From Tolypeutes matacus (taxonomy: Eukaryota; Chordata; Mammalia; Cingulata; Chlamyphoridae), in contig JAKSZT010053883.1 of NCBI GenBank assembly GCA_026826555.1, positions 28,635,763 through 28,699,762 of the forward strand: a stretch of DNA of 64,000 nt. The letters run 5' to 3'. The notes beneath the pieces were generated by a model. It was not told the DNA's origin. It did not search any database and saw only the letters and a program-made list of their open reading frames with translations. Position numbers and translations under genes: made by a program. Positions within the stretch are counted from its first letter, which is position 1. Each line of letters opens with the position of its first letter. Shown in pieces: positions 52,063-64,000 of this stretch.

Positions 52063-52719
52063 TTGTTTGCATTGTTACTTTTTATATATATTTATATATA
52101 TATAAAATCTTGATTTATTAGTGTGAAAAATAACTACATTCTAATGGAAATCAAGTTTGATATGTTTGTTTTGAAGTAGAAGTATTGGGGGAGTTAGGGT
52201 TTGGGGGGGCTTTGGTTTTTGTTCTGTGGTTTTTTTTTGCATCAATATCACTGGTTACTTTGCACAAATGAAAGCTTTCTGTAGTTGCTTCATTTATCAG
52301 AAAAGAATGTTTGATACCATGGTATATTATTTCCTCTGCATTAGAGAACAGCTTTTATAAATGTGGGAAAAATTTTCCAGTCATTACTGAATTAGAATTT
52401 GTGTTTAACCCATATATGCCCAAGGACCATTCTGGAGATTTTTTGTTTTTGTGTGTGTGTGTGTATATATAAATACATATGTATTTTTTATTTTTTTTTT
52501 TTAATTTTTTTTTTTTTTAACTTCACCAAAAAACCATTCAAAATAAAAATGGCATTTCACAACCATAGGTAAGTCCATGTTGCTTCTGGGATGCCATCAT
52601 TCTTAGCAAACCAAAAAATCCCTTCAAGTTAAACTGAAAATTTTCCTGAATTCATAAACTTTCAAATCAAATAGTTGATTCATTAATTAATTGGACAATT
52701 TAAATAATACAGATCATTT

Positions 52720-52824
52720 AGGGAGCAGGTGTAGCTCAGTAGTTTGAGCTGTTTCCCATGTATAAGGTCCTAGGTTCAATCCCTGGTACAGCCTTAAAAA
52801 ACAAACAAACAACAAAAAAAAAAA
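52720..52824 (+). mobile_element. Short DAS-type SINE in the CBX3 retrocopy 3'UTR
   Basis: The head GGGAGCAGGTGTAGCTCAGT, B box GGTTCAATCCC and an A/C-rich tail are present. No clear target duplication was seen. Confidence 0.85.
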
Positions 52825-53384
52825 CGTAGTTTAAAGCAGCCAGATCAAAACCCATTGTCTGTATCTATAGTCGTATAATACAAAATATTTTCAGAATTCT
52901 GAGAGGAAAATCTGCCACCACCAACAATCTCCCAACCCAGATGAGAAAACAAGGTAAATACTGTTGTGTTTTCATTAGCCAAGCAAGGCTTAGTTAAATG
53001 AGCGTTTAAAGGTTGCTTCTAGAGAGCCATTTCTTTATGGAAAGTTGAAATCCCTGTGCTGTATTTGCACATGGAAATTAGTCAGATTTAAATGCTACGG
53101 TTTAGGACCTGTTGGCATAAATGGGTAAACAGACTTTTGTGATCTACACTATTGACCTGCATGTTTTTTCTTTACCCCCAACGCATTCCTTACATGTAGG
53201 CTCAATCTTCAGTATTTGGATAGCTGGTTCAGCAGAAGCCAGGAAAAACAATAACTTCAAGTAATCAGAAAGTTATCCAACTGTATATTGTTTACTTTAC
53301 TGTAAATACTGGTGAACAGTGGTCAATAAATAGTTTTATATTCAAAAAAATAAAATAAAATAAAATAAAATAAACAGGATTTGG

Positions 53385-53955
53385 TGAACATTTGGCAGTC
53401 TCTGTCAGAACATCAGTTGAACAAAATTCAAAGTTCTAAGAATGACCATCCGATTGGCCAAGCTTAGGTCACATTCTAACCTACTGGCTGTACCAGGAAG
53501 GAAACACAGGAAAAATCTGTCCCTCTTTATTTCCCTTGTGAGAAGAGGCTGTACAGGGCAGCCTTCACTCACAATGGAGAAATTTCCCTATAAGGAAGAG
53601 CAGGGCACTTAAAGGCAGGGAGAGAGTTAGATGCTAGACTGTCAAAAACAATAAATGCCCAGTACATCTGAAATCTGCATGGATTAAACAAGAAAGTCTC
53701 AAAGGTCTTTTCCAACTTTAATAGTTTATGATTCAGATGCAAAAATAAATATATATATATAGATGTCCAGAGACTTCTGTCGAGGGACAACAGCCCTCCC
53801 TGAATCCTGAGGGCTTCTCTGATTCTCAGAACAATAAATAATAGAACAAGATAATATTTGTCAATGTATTGGAAAGTGTTAGTGGTCAATGAAACTGTAT
53901 AGTATAAAAAAGTCTAATTCAGTAACATATGTTAAAATGAAAAAATAACACTGCC
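53385..53955. other. Intergenic, nothing recognised
   Basis: Apart from a short (AT)n run near 53747-53760, I see no feature. Confidence 0.5.
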
Positions 53956-53984
53956 AGTTCATGACCTCAAAAATATTTTTAATG

Positions 53985-56612
53985 CAGTTGCTTGTTGTCT
54001 TGTCATTGTGTGATCTCTTTATATAAAATGGAAATCAAACCTTTGTCAGATACATGGTTTCTGAAGATTTTTTCCCACTGAGTCAACTGCCTTTTCACTT
54101 TCTTAACAAAATCATTTGAAATGAAAAAATTTTTAATTTTGAGACAGTCTTATTTATTGTTTCTTTTGTTGTTCGTGCTTTGGGTATAAGGTCCAAGAAA
54201 CCATCACCTATCAAAGGATCTTAAAGATGTTTTCCTACATTTTCTTCTAAGAGTTTTATGGTTCTAGTTTTTATATTTAGGTCTTTGATCCATTTTGAAT
54301 TACTTTTTTGTATAGGGTGTGAGGTAGGGGTCTTCTTTCTTACTTTTAGATATGGATATCCAGTTTTCCCAGCACCATTTGTTGAATAGGCGAGTGGGTT
54401 TGACAGCTTTGTCAAAAATTACTTGACCATAGATGTGAGGGTTTATTTCTGAACTCTCTATTTGATTCCATTGGTCAATCTGTCTGTCTTTATGCTAGTA
54501 CCATGCTGACCACTGTAGCTAGATAATATGCTTTAAATTAAATGGAAGTAACAGTCCTCCAACTTCATTCTACTTTTTAAAGATATTTTTGCCTATTCAG
54601 GGGCCTCTACACTTCCAGATAAATTCGATAATTGGCTTTTCCAATTCTACAAAGAAAGCGGTTGGAATTTTTATCCAGATTGCATTAAATCAGATCAGTG
54701 TGGGTAGAACTGACTTCTTAATGATATTTAGTCTTCCAACCCATGAACATGGAATATCCTTTGTGATGGTGAGGCTAATGTGTCAACTCAGCCAGGTAAT
54801 GGTGCCCAGTATTTTGGTCAAGCAAGCAACGGGCTAATTGCAATACAAGGGCATTTCATGGAGTTTAATCATCAGTGAGTTGATTGCATAGATGGCTGAT
54901 TACATCTACAATCAACCAAGGAGATTGCTGTCAGCAGTTAGTGATGTCTCATCCAATCAGTTGAAGGCCTTAAAATGATTTCAGCATTCAGAAAGAGAAT
55001 TCCCAGCTCTTTGTCAGACAGCCAGCATTTCCTGGGAACTCATCAAAGGACATTCATCGGAGCCCCTGGTTTCCAGCCTGCCCTGCAGAATTTGGACTTG
55101 TGTATTGCCACAGTCATGTGAGACAATTTTATAAAAATCTCATACTATTTACAGATATCTCCTGTTGGTTCTGTTTCCTTAAAGAACCCTGACTAATACA
55201 GCTTTCCATTTATTTAGGTCATCTTTGGTTTCTTTTAGCAATGTTTTATAGTTTTCTGAATACAAGTCTTTTATATCCTTAGTTATATTTATTCCAGTAT
55301 TTGATTATTTTAGTCACTATTGTAAATGGAATTTTTTATGACTTCCTCCTCAGATTGTTCATTAGTAGTGTATAAAAAGGCTATTGGTTTTTGCATATTA
55401 ATCTTGTATGCTTCCACTTTGCTGAAACTGTCTATTCTAGTAGTTTTGTTGTAGATTTTTTGGGATTTTCTAAGTATTGGATCATATCAGTGAATAGTGA
55501 AAGTTTTCCTTTTTCCTTTCCTGGTTTTTTTTTTTTTTTTTTTTTTTTACTATTACTTTTTATTTGTTTTACCAGCCTAATTGTTCTAGCTAGAATTTCT
55601 AGCACCATATGGAATAACAGTGGAGAGAGTAGGCATCCCTGTCTTGTTCCTGATCTCAATGGGAAAGCTTTCAGTCTTTCACCGTTGAGTACAACGTTAG
55701 CTCTGGGTTTTTTAAATATGCACCTTATCATAGTGAGAAAGTTTCCTGCTATGCCTATCTTTTGGAGTGTTTTGATCAAGAAAAGATGTTGTATATTGTC
55801 AAATGCCTTTTCTGCATCTATTGAGATCATGTGCTATTTCTTCTTCAATTTATTAATGTAGTGTATTACACTGATTGACTTTCTTATGTTGAACAACCCT
55901 AAATGATATCCGAGGGGGTGGACTAGACACCGAACACACCACTGGGCGACCAAGCTCCAGGTGTGTGTGTTGGGGTGATGGGTCCCTTTAGCTCCCTGGG
56001 TTCCTGTGGAGTTCCTGGCAGAACCATGGTCAACACTGTTGGCCCTATCAGCCTATGTCTTTTAATTGGGGAGTTTAATTCATTAACATTCAGTGTTATT
56101 ACTGTAAAGGCATAACTTACTTCTTCCATTTTATTCCTAAGTTTTCTGTTGTCATATCTTACTATTGTCTGTCTTTGACCCTTTGAGTTTCTCTTACTTA
56201 TATTCTTCATTCTACACTCTTCTCCAGGGCTCTTTGCCCTTGTCTTTTCCTTTCAGGCTATAACACAACCTTTATCGCTTGTAGATCTGGTCTCTTGATA
56301 ACAGTCTCTCTATTTTTGTTTGTCTGTGAAGACTTTAAACTCGCCTTCATTTCAGAAGGATAGTTTTACCAGATAAAGAATTCTTGGCTGGCAGTTTTTC
56401 TCTTTCAGTATCTTAAATATATTGCGCCATTACCTTCTCACCTCCATGATTTCTGATGAGATATCAGCACTTAGCCTTATTGAAGCTCCCTTGTATGTAA
56501 TACACTGCTTTTCTTTTCTGCTTTCAGAATCCTATTTATCTTTGGCATTTGACATTCTGAATAACAGATGTCTCAGAGTAGGTCTATTCAGATTTATTCT
56601 ATTTGGGGTATG
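53985..56612 (-). mobile_element. Inverted 5' part of a twin-primed L1
   Basis: Minus-strand L1, from ORF1's C-terminal region (RINLNRPTLRHLLFRMSNAK, near 56550-56610) through the ORF2 start (VITLNVNELNSPIKRHRL, about 56040-56110), RT ([13 protein letters not shown], 55790-55830; [20 protein letters not shown], about 55575-55640) to ORF2 text near 53990-54070. About 1.6 kb of endonuclease/linker sequence is replaced by non-L1 DNA at about 55901-56043. A solo LTR interrupts it at 54762. Confidence 0.85.
54762..55200 (+). mobile_element. Solo LTR (second family) inside the L1
   Basis: It starts TGTGATGGTGAGGC and ends CTGACTAATACA, 439 bp. It is related to the inverted copy at 48206-48632. The flanks (CCTTT/GCTTT) are only an imperfect duplication. 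The L1 text resumes on both sides. Confidence 0.8.
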
Positions 56613-57512
56613 TTGTCCTTCAGCCCAATTTAAAAATGGGCAAGGACTTGAACAGACATTTTTCCAAAGTGGAAATACAAACGGCCAAAAGACACATGAA
56701 AAGATGCTCAACACTACTAGTTGTTAGGGAAATGCAGATCAAAATTATAATAAGATGTTATTTCACATCATACAGAATGGCCATTATTAAAAAACAAACA
56801 AAAAAAACTACAAATGCTGGAGAAGGGAAACGGATGTAGCTCAAGTGATTAGGCTCCTGCCTACCACATGGGAGGTCCCTGGTTTGGTTCCTGGTGCCTC
56901 CTAAAGAAGACAGTGAGCTGGCACAATGGGCAAGTGCAGCAAGCTGATGCAACAAGATACACAGGAAGAAAAACATAATGAGAGACACAATAAAGCAGGG
57001 AACAGAGGTGGCTCAAGCGATTAGGTGCCTCCCTCCCACATCAGAGGTCCTGGGTTCAGTTCCCGGTGCCTCCTAAAGAAACAAGGAAGATGAACAGACA
57101 CAGCAAGTGCAAACAACAAGGGGGTGGGGAGAAATAAATAAATAAAATCTATTTTTAAAATGCTGGAGAAGATGTGGAAGAATAGGAACACTCACTATTG
57201 GTGGGAGTGTAAAATGGTGCAGCCTTTATGGAAGATGATTTGGTGGTTCTTCAGGAAACCATAGAACTGCCATATGAACCAGCAATCCTGCTACTAGGAA
57301 TATATTCAGAAGAACTGAAAGCAAGGACACAAACAGATATTTGCACATTGAGGTTCATAGCAGCACTATTGACAATTGCTAAAAGATGGAAACAATCTTC
57401 AAGTGATGAATATATAAACAAGATGTGGAATATACATGCAATAGAATAATATTCAGCTGTAAGAAGAAATCAATTGGGGAAGCACATGACAACATGGAGA
57501 ACCTTGAGGACA
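56613..57512 (+). mobile_element. Direct 3' part of the twin-primed L1 (ORF2 C-terminus)
   Basis: The plus-strand ORF2 end resumes almost exactly where the inverted part stopped ('aaaaatgggcaaggacttga', [19 protein letters not shown]). It continues through the cysteine-rich region to about 57510 (equivalent of [10 protein letters not shown]). Decayed by frameshifts and split by a two-headed SINE. No 3'UTR or A tail follows; the sequence switches to an L1 5'UTR. Confidence 0.85.
56826..57157 (+). mobile_element. Two-headed DAS-type SINE
   Basis: Head 1 starts at 56826 (GGAAACGGATGTAGCTCAAG) and head 2 at about 56998 (GGGAACAGAGGTGGCTCAAG). Each has a B box and a CA-rich body, with one terminal AAATAAATAAATAAAATC tail. 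One pair of duplications, AAATGCTGGAGAAG (56812-56825 and 57158-57171), encloses both. Confidence 0.92.
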
Positions 57513-58165
57513 TTAAGACCGTGAGTAGAAGCTGCAGCTGCAGCCACTGGAACTCTTCCCCCACCCTATAAGCAGACAGTTTTTAATTCTCTGGCCACAG
57601 GCCAGCAGCTACAGACAGAGGGGGCTGCAGGGATCTACCTCCCCAGGAAACAGGAGAAAGAGGGATGCAGCCTAAGGCTGATTCAGCTTTTGGCCAACAT
57701 CTTTGGTCTGCTGTGTCCCATGAGCACTTCCAGGCCAGATGGGGCTGCACCATTGTTTGCCTTGGGAGCTAGCTTGGGACTAAAGAAATCCGACCCTCTC
57801 AATCACGCTCCCTACTGACCAGAACAGGTTGTTGAGGACAAAGAGGGGAGTGGAATTATTTCCAACCTGTGAAAAAGGATGGGGCTGCCAGCAAAGTTGA
57901 AAAACAGCCTCTGAGAAAGCTTGAATTGCAATGCTCTGAATAGCCTCCAGACAGGATCCTCTGCCACATTGTTGCTGTCCATGTGGCAGCAAACACACTT
58001 TGACCAGGCTTTGAACTGAGAGGCCTGCCAAAGAGCGCCATCTTCTGGCGGATCAAGGAAGGGCATGTGAGGAAACTTAAATAAGTAAGAGAAGCTTTTT
58101 CTGGCCTTTACAGAAGGCCCTTGGAAGCAGGTCTGCAACCGATTACTGGGACTAGCATTTATACT
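57513..58165 (+). repeat. L1 5'UTR fragment
   Basis: Its text parallels 17350-18140 of the near-full-length L1: 'agggggctgcagggatctac', 'ggggctgcaccattgtttgc', 'agagcgccatcttctggcgg'. It is diverged and not followed by ORF1. Confidence 0.85.
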
Positions 58166-58419
58166 AATACTAAAAAGAGGAAAAGTAAACAAAAAGTAGC
58201 TTTAATAGAATAGAAGAGTGAAGAGTAAATACAATGATTAATAAGTTATATGTGTGTGTGCACATGGGTGCATATATATTTCCACAAGTGTGCACATGTG
58301 AATGCAAGTGTATTTTATTGTTCTTTAAAGGGTATGTTCATTTAAATATATAGGGTATGTTGAATTAAATATATATAATTTACTTATATTTATGTATACA
58401 TTTCATTGTCCAGAAAAGG

Positions 58420-58680
58420 CTATACAGACAGAAAGTATATTAGTGGTTGCCTAGGGCTGGGGGTAGAACTGAGATTGACTGAAAAGGGACACTGGGGATC
58501 TCTTTGGTTTGATGGAAATATTCTAAAACTGGATTGTAGTGATAGTTGCACAACTCTGTAAATTTACTAAAACTTATTGAATTGTACACTTGAAACAGGT
58601 GAATTTTTTTTTAAAAAAAGAAAAACAGATGAATTTTATGGTATGTAAATGCTACCTCAATAATGCTGATTTTTTAAAAA
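58420..58680 (+). repeat. L1 3'UTR fragment
   Basis: 'tagtggttgcctagggctgg' and 'gttgcacaactctgtaaatt' then 'cttattgaattgtacacttg' are typical of older mammalian L1 3' ends. An A-rich end follows. Confidence 0.75.
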
Positions 58681-58704
58681 AAAGGGATCCTTTACTTATA
58701 CTTG

Positions 58705-58900
58705 GCTATGAATCCCAGCTCTGCTACTGACTGTCTGTGGAATCTTGGGCATGTTATCTAATCTTTCTGGTATTCAGTTTCCTTACCTGTTCAATGGGAA
58801 TAATAGAATCTACCTTATTGGATTGTTGTGAGGATTAAATAAAGCTAGTATTTGTTAAGTAGATATCAATAAATGTTAACTATCATTTTTATTAATAAAT
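58705..58900 (+). repeat. MIR-like SINE
   Basis: 'aatcccagctctgctactga', 'ttcagtttccttacctgttc' and 'ttgtgaggattaaataaagc' fit MIR well. Confidence 0.82.
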
Positions 58901-59680
58901 GTATTAATGTTCCCTGTGATGTTTCTACTGCCAATAAGTTTCTGATAATGAAGCATAAATATATATATATTTCATATGTATATTTGGCTGAGCAAGCATG
59001 TAAAAATGAACAAAGAAATTATGAATAAGCCAAAGTATCCTTTAAAAAGTATCAAGAATAGAAAGGACCTATCAACACTTGTGATTTCATAAAATCATCA
59101 TGACCAGGTAGAAGGGGAGTCCAGCAGTTAAGTAGCACCAAATCAGCAAAGAGCAAGAAGAAATAAGTTTCAACAGAATATTCCAAGATGAGGAGGGTGA
59201 ATCAATCTTTCATCTCTTGGGAAATGAAACAACTAAATAGCCCTAGTAATAAAATATTGATAAGGAATCTCTTTTTTTGCAGATCAATTTTATATAATGG
59301 TGAGATAAATGAATTAGGGATACTTAGTTATGCAAAACTTATAGTTAACATCATTTCTGGGATAGACACTAAAATTAAAAACCATATGGAAGTTAGGGAC
59401 TTATAAGTCCCATGACATATGAAGTAAAATTTTAATACTAAAAGAGGGTTTAGATTAATGGTCTAAATTAAACTGAACAGCAAAACTAGGTCTGTTTCCC
59501 AGCCTTCCAGCCAAGAAAGAATTAGTTGGTATCACGATACTATGACCTCAACTGATTAATATTGTATTTCTTTTCCTTGGATTTGGGAAGATTTCTGAAA
59601 CCCCAGAAAAGAATCAAAACAATAGTACTGAAACCCTAAACAGATATCAAAGTTAATATAGGTGTAATATTAAAAGGTAT
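58900..59680. other. Intergenic, nothing recognised
   Basis: AT-rich and unique-looking. No feature could be supported. Confidence 0.55.
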
Positions 59681-59688
59681 AAAAACTG

Positions 59689-59937
59689 GAAGTGGCTGTG
59701 GCTCAATTGGTTGGGCTCCTGTTTACCATATGGCGGGCCCCGGGTTCGATTCCCCGGGCCTCCTGATGAAGGCAAGCTAGCCCGAGTGACGCAGTGGGCT
59801 GACAGCCTGTGTGGTGCAGCAAGATGACGCTGCAAAGGGAGACAAGCAGATACAGAGAAACGCACGGCAAATGGATACAACGAGCACAAGCAGGAAGGGA
59901 GGGATAAATAAATAAATAAAAATAAAATCTTTAAAAA
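59689..59937 (+). mobile_element. Long-form DAS-type SINE
   Basis: The head GAAGTGGCTGTGGCTCAATT, B box GGTTCGATTCC, a long CA-rich body and a GGGATAAATAAATAAATAAA tail are present. The duplication AAAAACTG lies at 59681-59688 and 59938-59945. Confidence 0.9.
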
Positions 59938-59945
59938 AAAAACTG

Positions 59946-61047
59946 TGCAAAAATAATGCAGAAATATTTAACCCAGAGTATTGAATAAGTTTAGATATAA
60001 ATGTAGTTGATTTAACTTTGTAATTGCTGTTTAAATTGTTTAAGGGAATTAAATTAATCAAATGTGTAGTCTATGTTTCAATGCCCAAAGAAAAAATGGT
60101 TTCAAAGTTTTATTTATTAGACACACGGCATTAGTAAATTGGGCAATAAACAGCAAAAAATAGCTGTGAGTATTCCTCTGTAGGCACAAAAGCCCTTCCT
60201 TCAGACGTGAAAGAATCTATCAAAACAATGGAGTCCTAAGGCACAGTATACAGAATGTGTTCTTACTGCTCTTTAGGTAGGAGGGAAAGTAATAAATGGG
60301 ACTAGAATGAGGAGTGGGTTGTTCAAAGAATTTAGAGACTGTGGCCCATACACTTTTTGAGAAGAAAAACAGCCAAATAGGTAAGTAGTCTATAGTGTGG
60401 GAAATATTACAGAGGGATGCTCTGGGAGCACTGAAGAGGGAATAGTTAACCCAGCCTGAGGCAGTCAGGAAAGAAAGATAGTGGGAAGGGAAATAAGCTT
60501 TCCTGTGTACCTATTACACACCAGACATAGTATACTTTAGGATATACTATGTACTTTACTAGGTGTTTGTAACCAAACATCCTTGAAGCCTCACATCAAT
60601 CCTAATTACAAAGATTTTACATAATGTGAGGAAGCCAGATTAAGTCTAAAATGTCCCCATGGCTAGTATTTAGACATATCCCCCAGGCCTACCTAACTGG
60701 TATGACAGCCAAAGAGTCTGTTTGCCAAGGAACTTGTGGGAGAGAACTCATTTGAAGGGGAAAAAATTAACCAGCAGGACAAGCTGCTGTGGTAATAAAG
60801 CTTCAGGGACAAGAGGAGGCTGAACAGAGTACAGTGTCTGTCAGTTGAATTTGATTCAACCCCAGCCCAAATGCAGTCATGTCTAGGTGTAGGGAAAGGA
60901 AGAGGAGAGACAGAGGGTGAATTAGGAAGAGGAAGGAAGGAAGAGCAATAATCAAAACTTGGAAGATCAGTTTTACTAATATTCTGACAGATATTAACAT
61001 TACCTTGGGTCCCTTCTGTTAGAATGTAATACAAAACAGGGAAGAGA
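59946..61047. other. Intergenic, nothing recognised
   Basis: Unique-looking sequence. The open frame pair near 60693-61058 has no recognisable domain. Confidence 0.5.
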
Positions 61048-61062
61048 AGTCTCCCCACTTTA

Positions 61063-61106
61063 TTTATTTATTTATCTATCTATCTATTTTTTATTTATTT
61101 AAGATT

Positions 61107-61149
<43 letters not shown>

Positions 61150-61350
61150 TCCCCCCTTGCTGCTTCTGCTCGCTGTGTCCATTTGCTGTGCGTTTTTCTG
61201 TGTATGCTTCTCTCCCTTTGTTGGGTCGTCCTGCTGCGTCAGCTCACCGTGCCATGTGGGCTGGCTTGCCTTCACCAGGAGGCCCCTCGATACCCGGGGC
61301 CTCCCATATGGTAAACGGGACCCCTATCGATTGAGCCACATCCACTTCCC
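61063..61350 (-). mobile_element. Long-form DAS-type SINE, minus strand
   Basis: The minus-strand head is GGGAAGTGGATGTGGCTCAA. The tail has expanded into a (TTTA)n/(TCTA)n microsatellite at 61063-61150. The perfect 15-bp duplication AGTCTCCCCACTTTA flanks it (61048-61062, 61351-61365). Confidence 0.95.
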
Positions 61351-61689
61351 AGTCTCCCCACTTTAATATAGATATCAAGAGGTCTGCAGTACCAAGGCAA
61401 GAACCAGAGAAATGCAAATCAAAAACAAGTTAGGAAATGGGCTCAAAAATGAAAAGCCGCTTCCTCAGGTTCTCCCAGATTGTGATAGAGTTAGAATTGG
61501 AACCCAAATATTGTGGGATCCAATTCCTATCTTTTTTTCCTTTCTACATGCTTCTCCATGGATGATCTGTCTCCTATACCACCTGCCTAGGATATGAAAT
61601 TGGGTCTGCACCCCTTATGATTCCCATTGCTGTTTTTATGTAAAAATCCATATTTGCTTAAGGCCTATACCACCAGGCTTTGTTAGACC

Positions 61690-64000
61690 CTACCCCTTCC
61701 TATGTCTGGCATCTACTCATCTCCTAGTGGCTCTCCAACACTCACTGAAGAATTTAGCTGCTGGCTCACTGTTTCTCTCGCCATCCCCAATCCTGCCATG
61801 TCCACCATTTTCATGGACAACATTTTTAACACCTGCTCTCTCAATTTATTTAGCTTCTCATTTTCCATGAACTTTTCCCCATTCTACTTGAGCTGCCCCA
61901 TTCCAAAGGCCACATCTTGAACCCTTTGATCATCTAAAATTGCTCCATAATAAATTTAGATATCTCACTTTCTGACTACAACATTCTATCTCTTCTATTT
62001 TCTCACTAAAGTTGCTCCCTCTAAAGCTATCTTTCTATTTCATAAAGACCTCTGGTTCCTTGATCAGTCTACTTTCATCCTATTTATTAACCTTCCACTG
62101 TCTTCTCTCCCTTTTTAAATTCAGGCATCATTGGTGCATCATGATGGTGCATCATTTCTACTAATCACTCAATTATGTCCTATTAACCTTCTGTTGCAAC
62201 AATGTGGAAAAACAATCCTGAATCAACTTCTCAGTGTCCACACTTAAGCTGCTCACCATGAAAACCATACAGCCTAGCGAACTGGTTCAAATATAAATTC
62301 AGGGTCCTTAATCTCAACTGGGCTCACAGTATAGTCCAGAGGTCCTTCCATGACTCTATTAATCAGTTCTCTTCCATTCTCCACAATAACTATTCAGAGC
62401 TTCATTCTCTTCAAATCTCTGACCCTATCACCTTCCCTTCATTCAGAGCAGATGAGCTGACTTCTTATGTCATAAAGAAAATACTATAGCATGAGAATAT
62501 AGATTAAAAACTCCCTCAGTTCCTGGAACCAAATGCCCAATATTTTCTGCAGTTATACCTACCACTCTTTCTTTCCAACTATTACAAAGGAGAAAGTGCT
62601 TCTCCAGCTACCTTATCTTCTTTTTCACAGTCACATCTCTTAGAAGAGCTGAATACACTCTGTTTTCACATCTTCAAAACACACTCACTTCCCAATCACT
62701 GCTATCTGGCTTTTACTCTTGGAAAGTTCACTAATTATCTTGTTGCTGAATCCTATGGATATTTCTCAGTCCTTATTTCATCAATCAACAGTATTGCTAT
62801 TGCATTGTTTCACTTGGCTTTGTGATACCATATTCTCAGAGTTTTCCTCCTACCACCTTGGCCATTTCTTCTCAGTCTCGTTCTTGTGTTCCCATATCTA
62901 TACTAGTTTTTTCTTTGTCAGTGTTCCTCAAGTTTCTCTCTGGCCCTCTTTTCATCTCACTCTAAACACAATGGGGGCCTTTCATCCACTCCTATGGCTG
63001 TAAGCACCAACTCTATGTGATGACTCACAGAGCTATAACTCTTCCCAGATATATCTTCTGAACAATTTATCCAACTGCCTGTTGAGTATCTCCCTTAGGA
63101 TATCCCAGAGCACCTCAAACTCAGCATACCTCAAATTAAAACCACTATTTGCCCCTGTGTCCCACTCCTTCACTTGCTACTCTTCTTGTGATCCCTACCT
63201 CATACAATAATACCACAATCCATCAGATTTTCTAATCATCATGCCTAACTCTCTTCTCTCCCATATCCATCCATAGTGATTCTTTCTTTTAATTGTCCTT
63301 TTAATCCGTCCATTTTTCTCCATCTCCACCTCTACTCTCCAGGTTAGGCCATCGTCATCTCTGGCTTGGATAATACAATAGCATCTGAATTAGTCAGAAA
63401 TTGTTTCTTTTTTTTCTTTTTTTTTTTTTTTTTTTACCGGGAGGTACCGGGGATCGAACCCTGGTCTCTCCATATGGTAGACAGACGCCGAACCTTTGAG
63501 CCACGTCCGTTTCCCTATGAGAAATTGTTTCTGTACCTATAGTTTATTCCACCCTCTCAACCCTTACCCCTAGTAGCAGCAGCCAGAAGCAATATTTCTA
63601 AAATGCAAATCTGATCAAGTGATTTCCTTGATTAAAGCTCTTTTATGTCTTCCCACTAATCTTCCCACTTCCTAATCTGTTTTATAAGGTCCAGTATGAT
63701 ATGGCCCCTCTACCTCCAGCCTCAATTCTTGCTATTCCATGTTGCATTTCAATTTCTCAAATGCTCCAAGTTCCTTCTTGTCACTGAACCTTTGTTCATG
63801 CTATTCCTAGAATATTTGTCTTCCCTCTCTTCACCTGGCTAAGTCCTACCATCCTTCCTGTATCAACTTTTATGTAACTTTTTTTCTTTGAAGCCTTCCT
63901 TGACTTTCAAATCTGGGATGCATGGCCCTTTTAAAGGTTACCAGTACCCTGTACTGCCTCTCTCATAGCCTCATATTGGCAATGCCTGTTTACATGTCCA
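61690..64000 (+). repeat. L2 LINE, old, running to the right edge
   Basis: From about 62650 the sequence follows the 3' part of mammalian L2: 'acaatttatccaactgcctg', 'atatcccagagcacctcaaa', 'aaatctgatcaagtgatttc', 'ctcttcacctggctaagtcc'. Heavily decayed. The left boundary is a guess. A young SINE splits it at 63409. Confidence 0.75.
63409..63519 (-). mobile_element. Short DAS-type SINE, minus strand
   Basis: The minus-strand head is AGGGAAACGGACGTGGCTCA, and the A tail appears as the T run at 63409-63435. The duplication AGAAATTGTTTCT lies at 63396-63408 and 63520-63532. It is the same subfamily as the copies at 5692 and 13722. Confidence 0.95.

Noticed and set aside
60693..61058. 121-codon minus-strand frame
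   Set aside because: Low-complexity Ser/Leu/Pro content, no domain, and it overlaps another frame on the same strand.
61063..61150. CRISPR-like or satellite array
   Set aside because: The unit is 4 bp and belongs to a SINE tail. No spacer structure exists anywhere in the window.

Overview
This is a mammalian nuclear genome window, almost certainly from a xenarthran and most likely an armadillo. The strongest sign is a set of about a dozen tRNA-derived SINEs of the DAS type, with a head like 'gggaaacggatgtggctcaa', Pol III A and B boxes, and an A tail or a GATAAATGAATAAATA-type tail. The host gene is assigned from my memory of the human protein; no database search was possible.

Left and centre (about 8-38 kb): the minus strand carries the 5' half of ZMYM6. 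I find one putative non-coding first exon at a CpG-island promoter near 37.7-38.1 kb. Thirteen coding exons follow, from the ATG at 36739 down to 10443. Every exon has AG/GT splice signals and every phase joins, giving an open frame of exactly 663 codons that encodes nine MYM-type zinc fingers. The C-terminal part of the gene lies beyond the left edge. The introns hold SINEs, MIRs, DNA-transposon fossils and three L1 insertions, including a near-full-length plus-strand L1 at 17.16-23.63 kb with a 12-bp target site duplication (TSD).

Far left (1-7.87 kb): a nearly complete, decayed plus-strand L1. Its 5' region is an array of monomers of about 108 bp. Its ORF1 is split by a solo LTR with a 5-bp TSD, and its ORF2 by a SINE.

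Right (38-64 kb): intergenic DNA, mostly repeats. It contains four solo LTRs in all when the ORF1 copy is counted, three of which have perfect 5-bp TSDs; two minus-strand L1s; a retrocopy of CBX3 (HP1 gamma) with an intact 183-codon frame and a perfect 17-bp TSD; an L1 with a twin-priming inversion; and an old L2 running to the right edge.

I found no new biochemical system. The interest is in the retroelement archaeology: multi-headed SINEs, a duplicated L1 tail, twin priming with non-L1 filler DNA, a templated insertion, an unidentified A-tailed insert and the intact CBX3 retrocopy.
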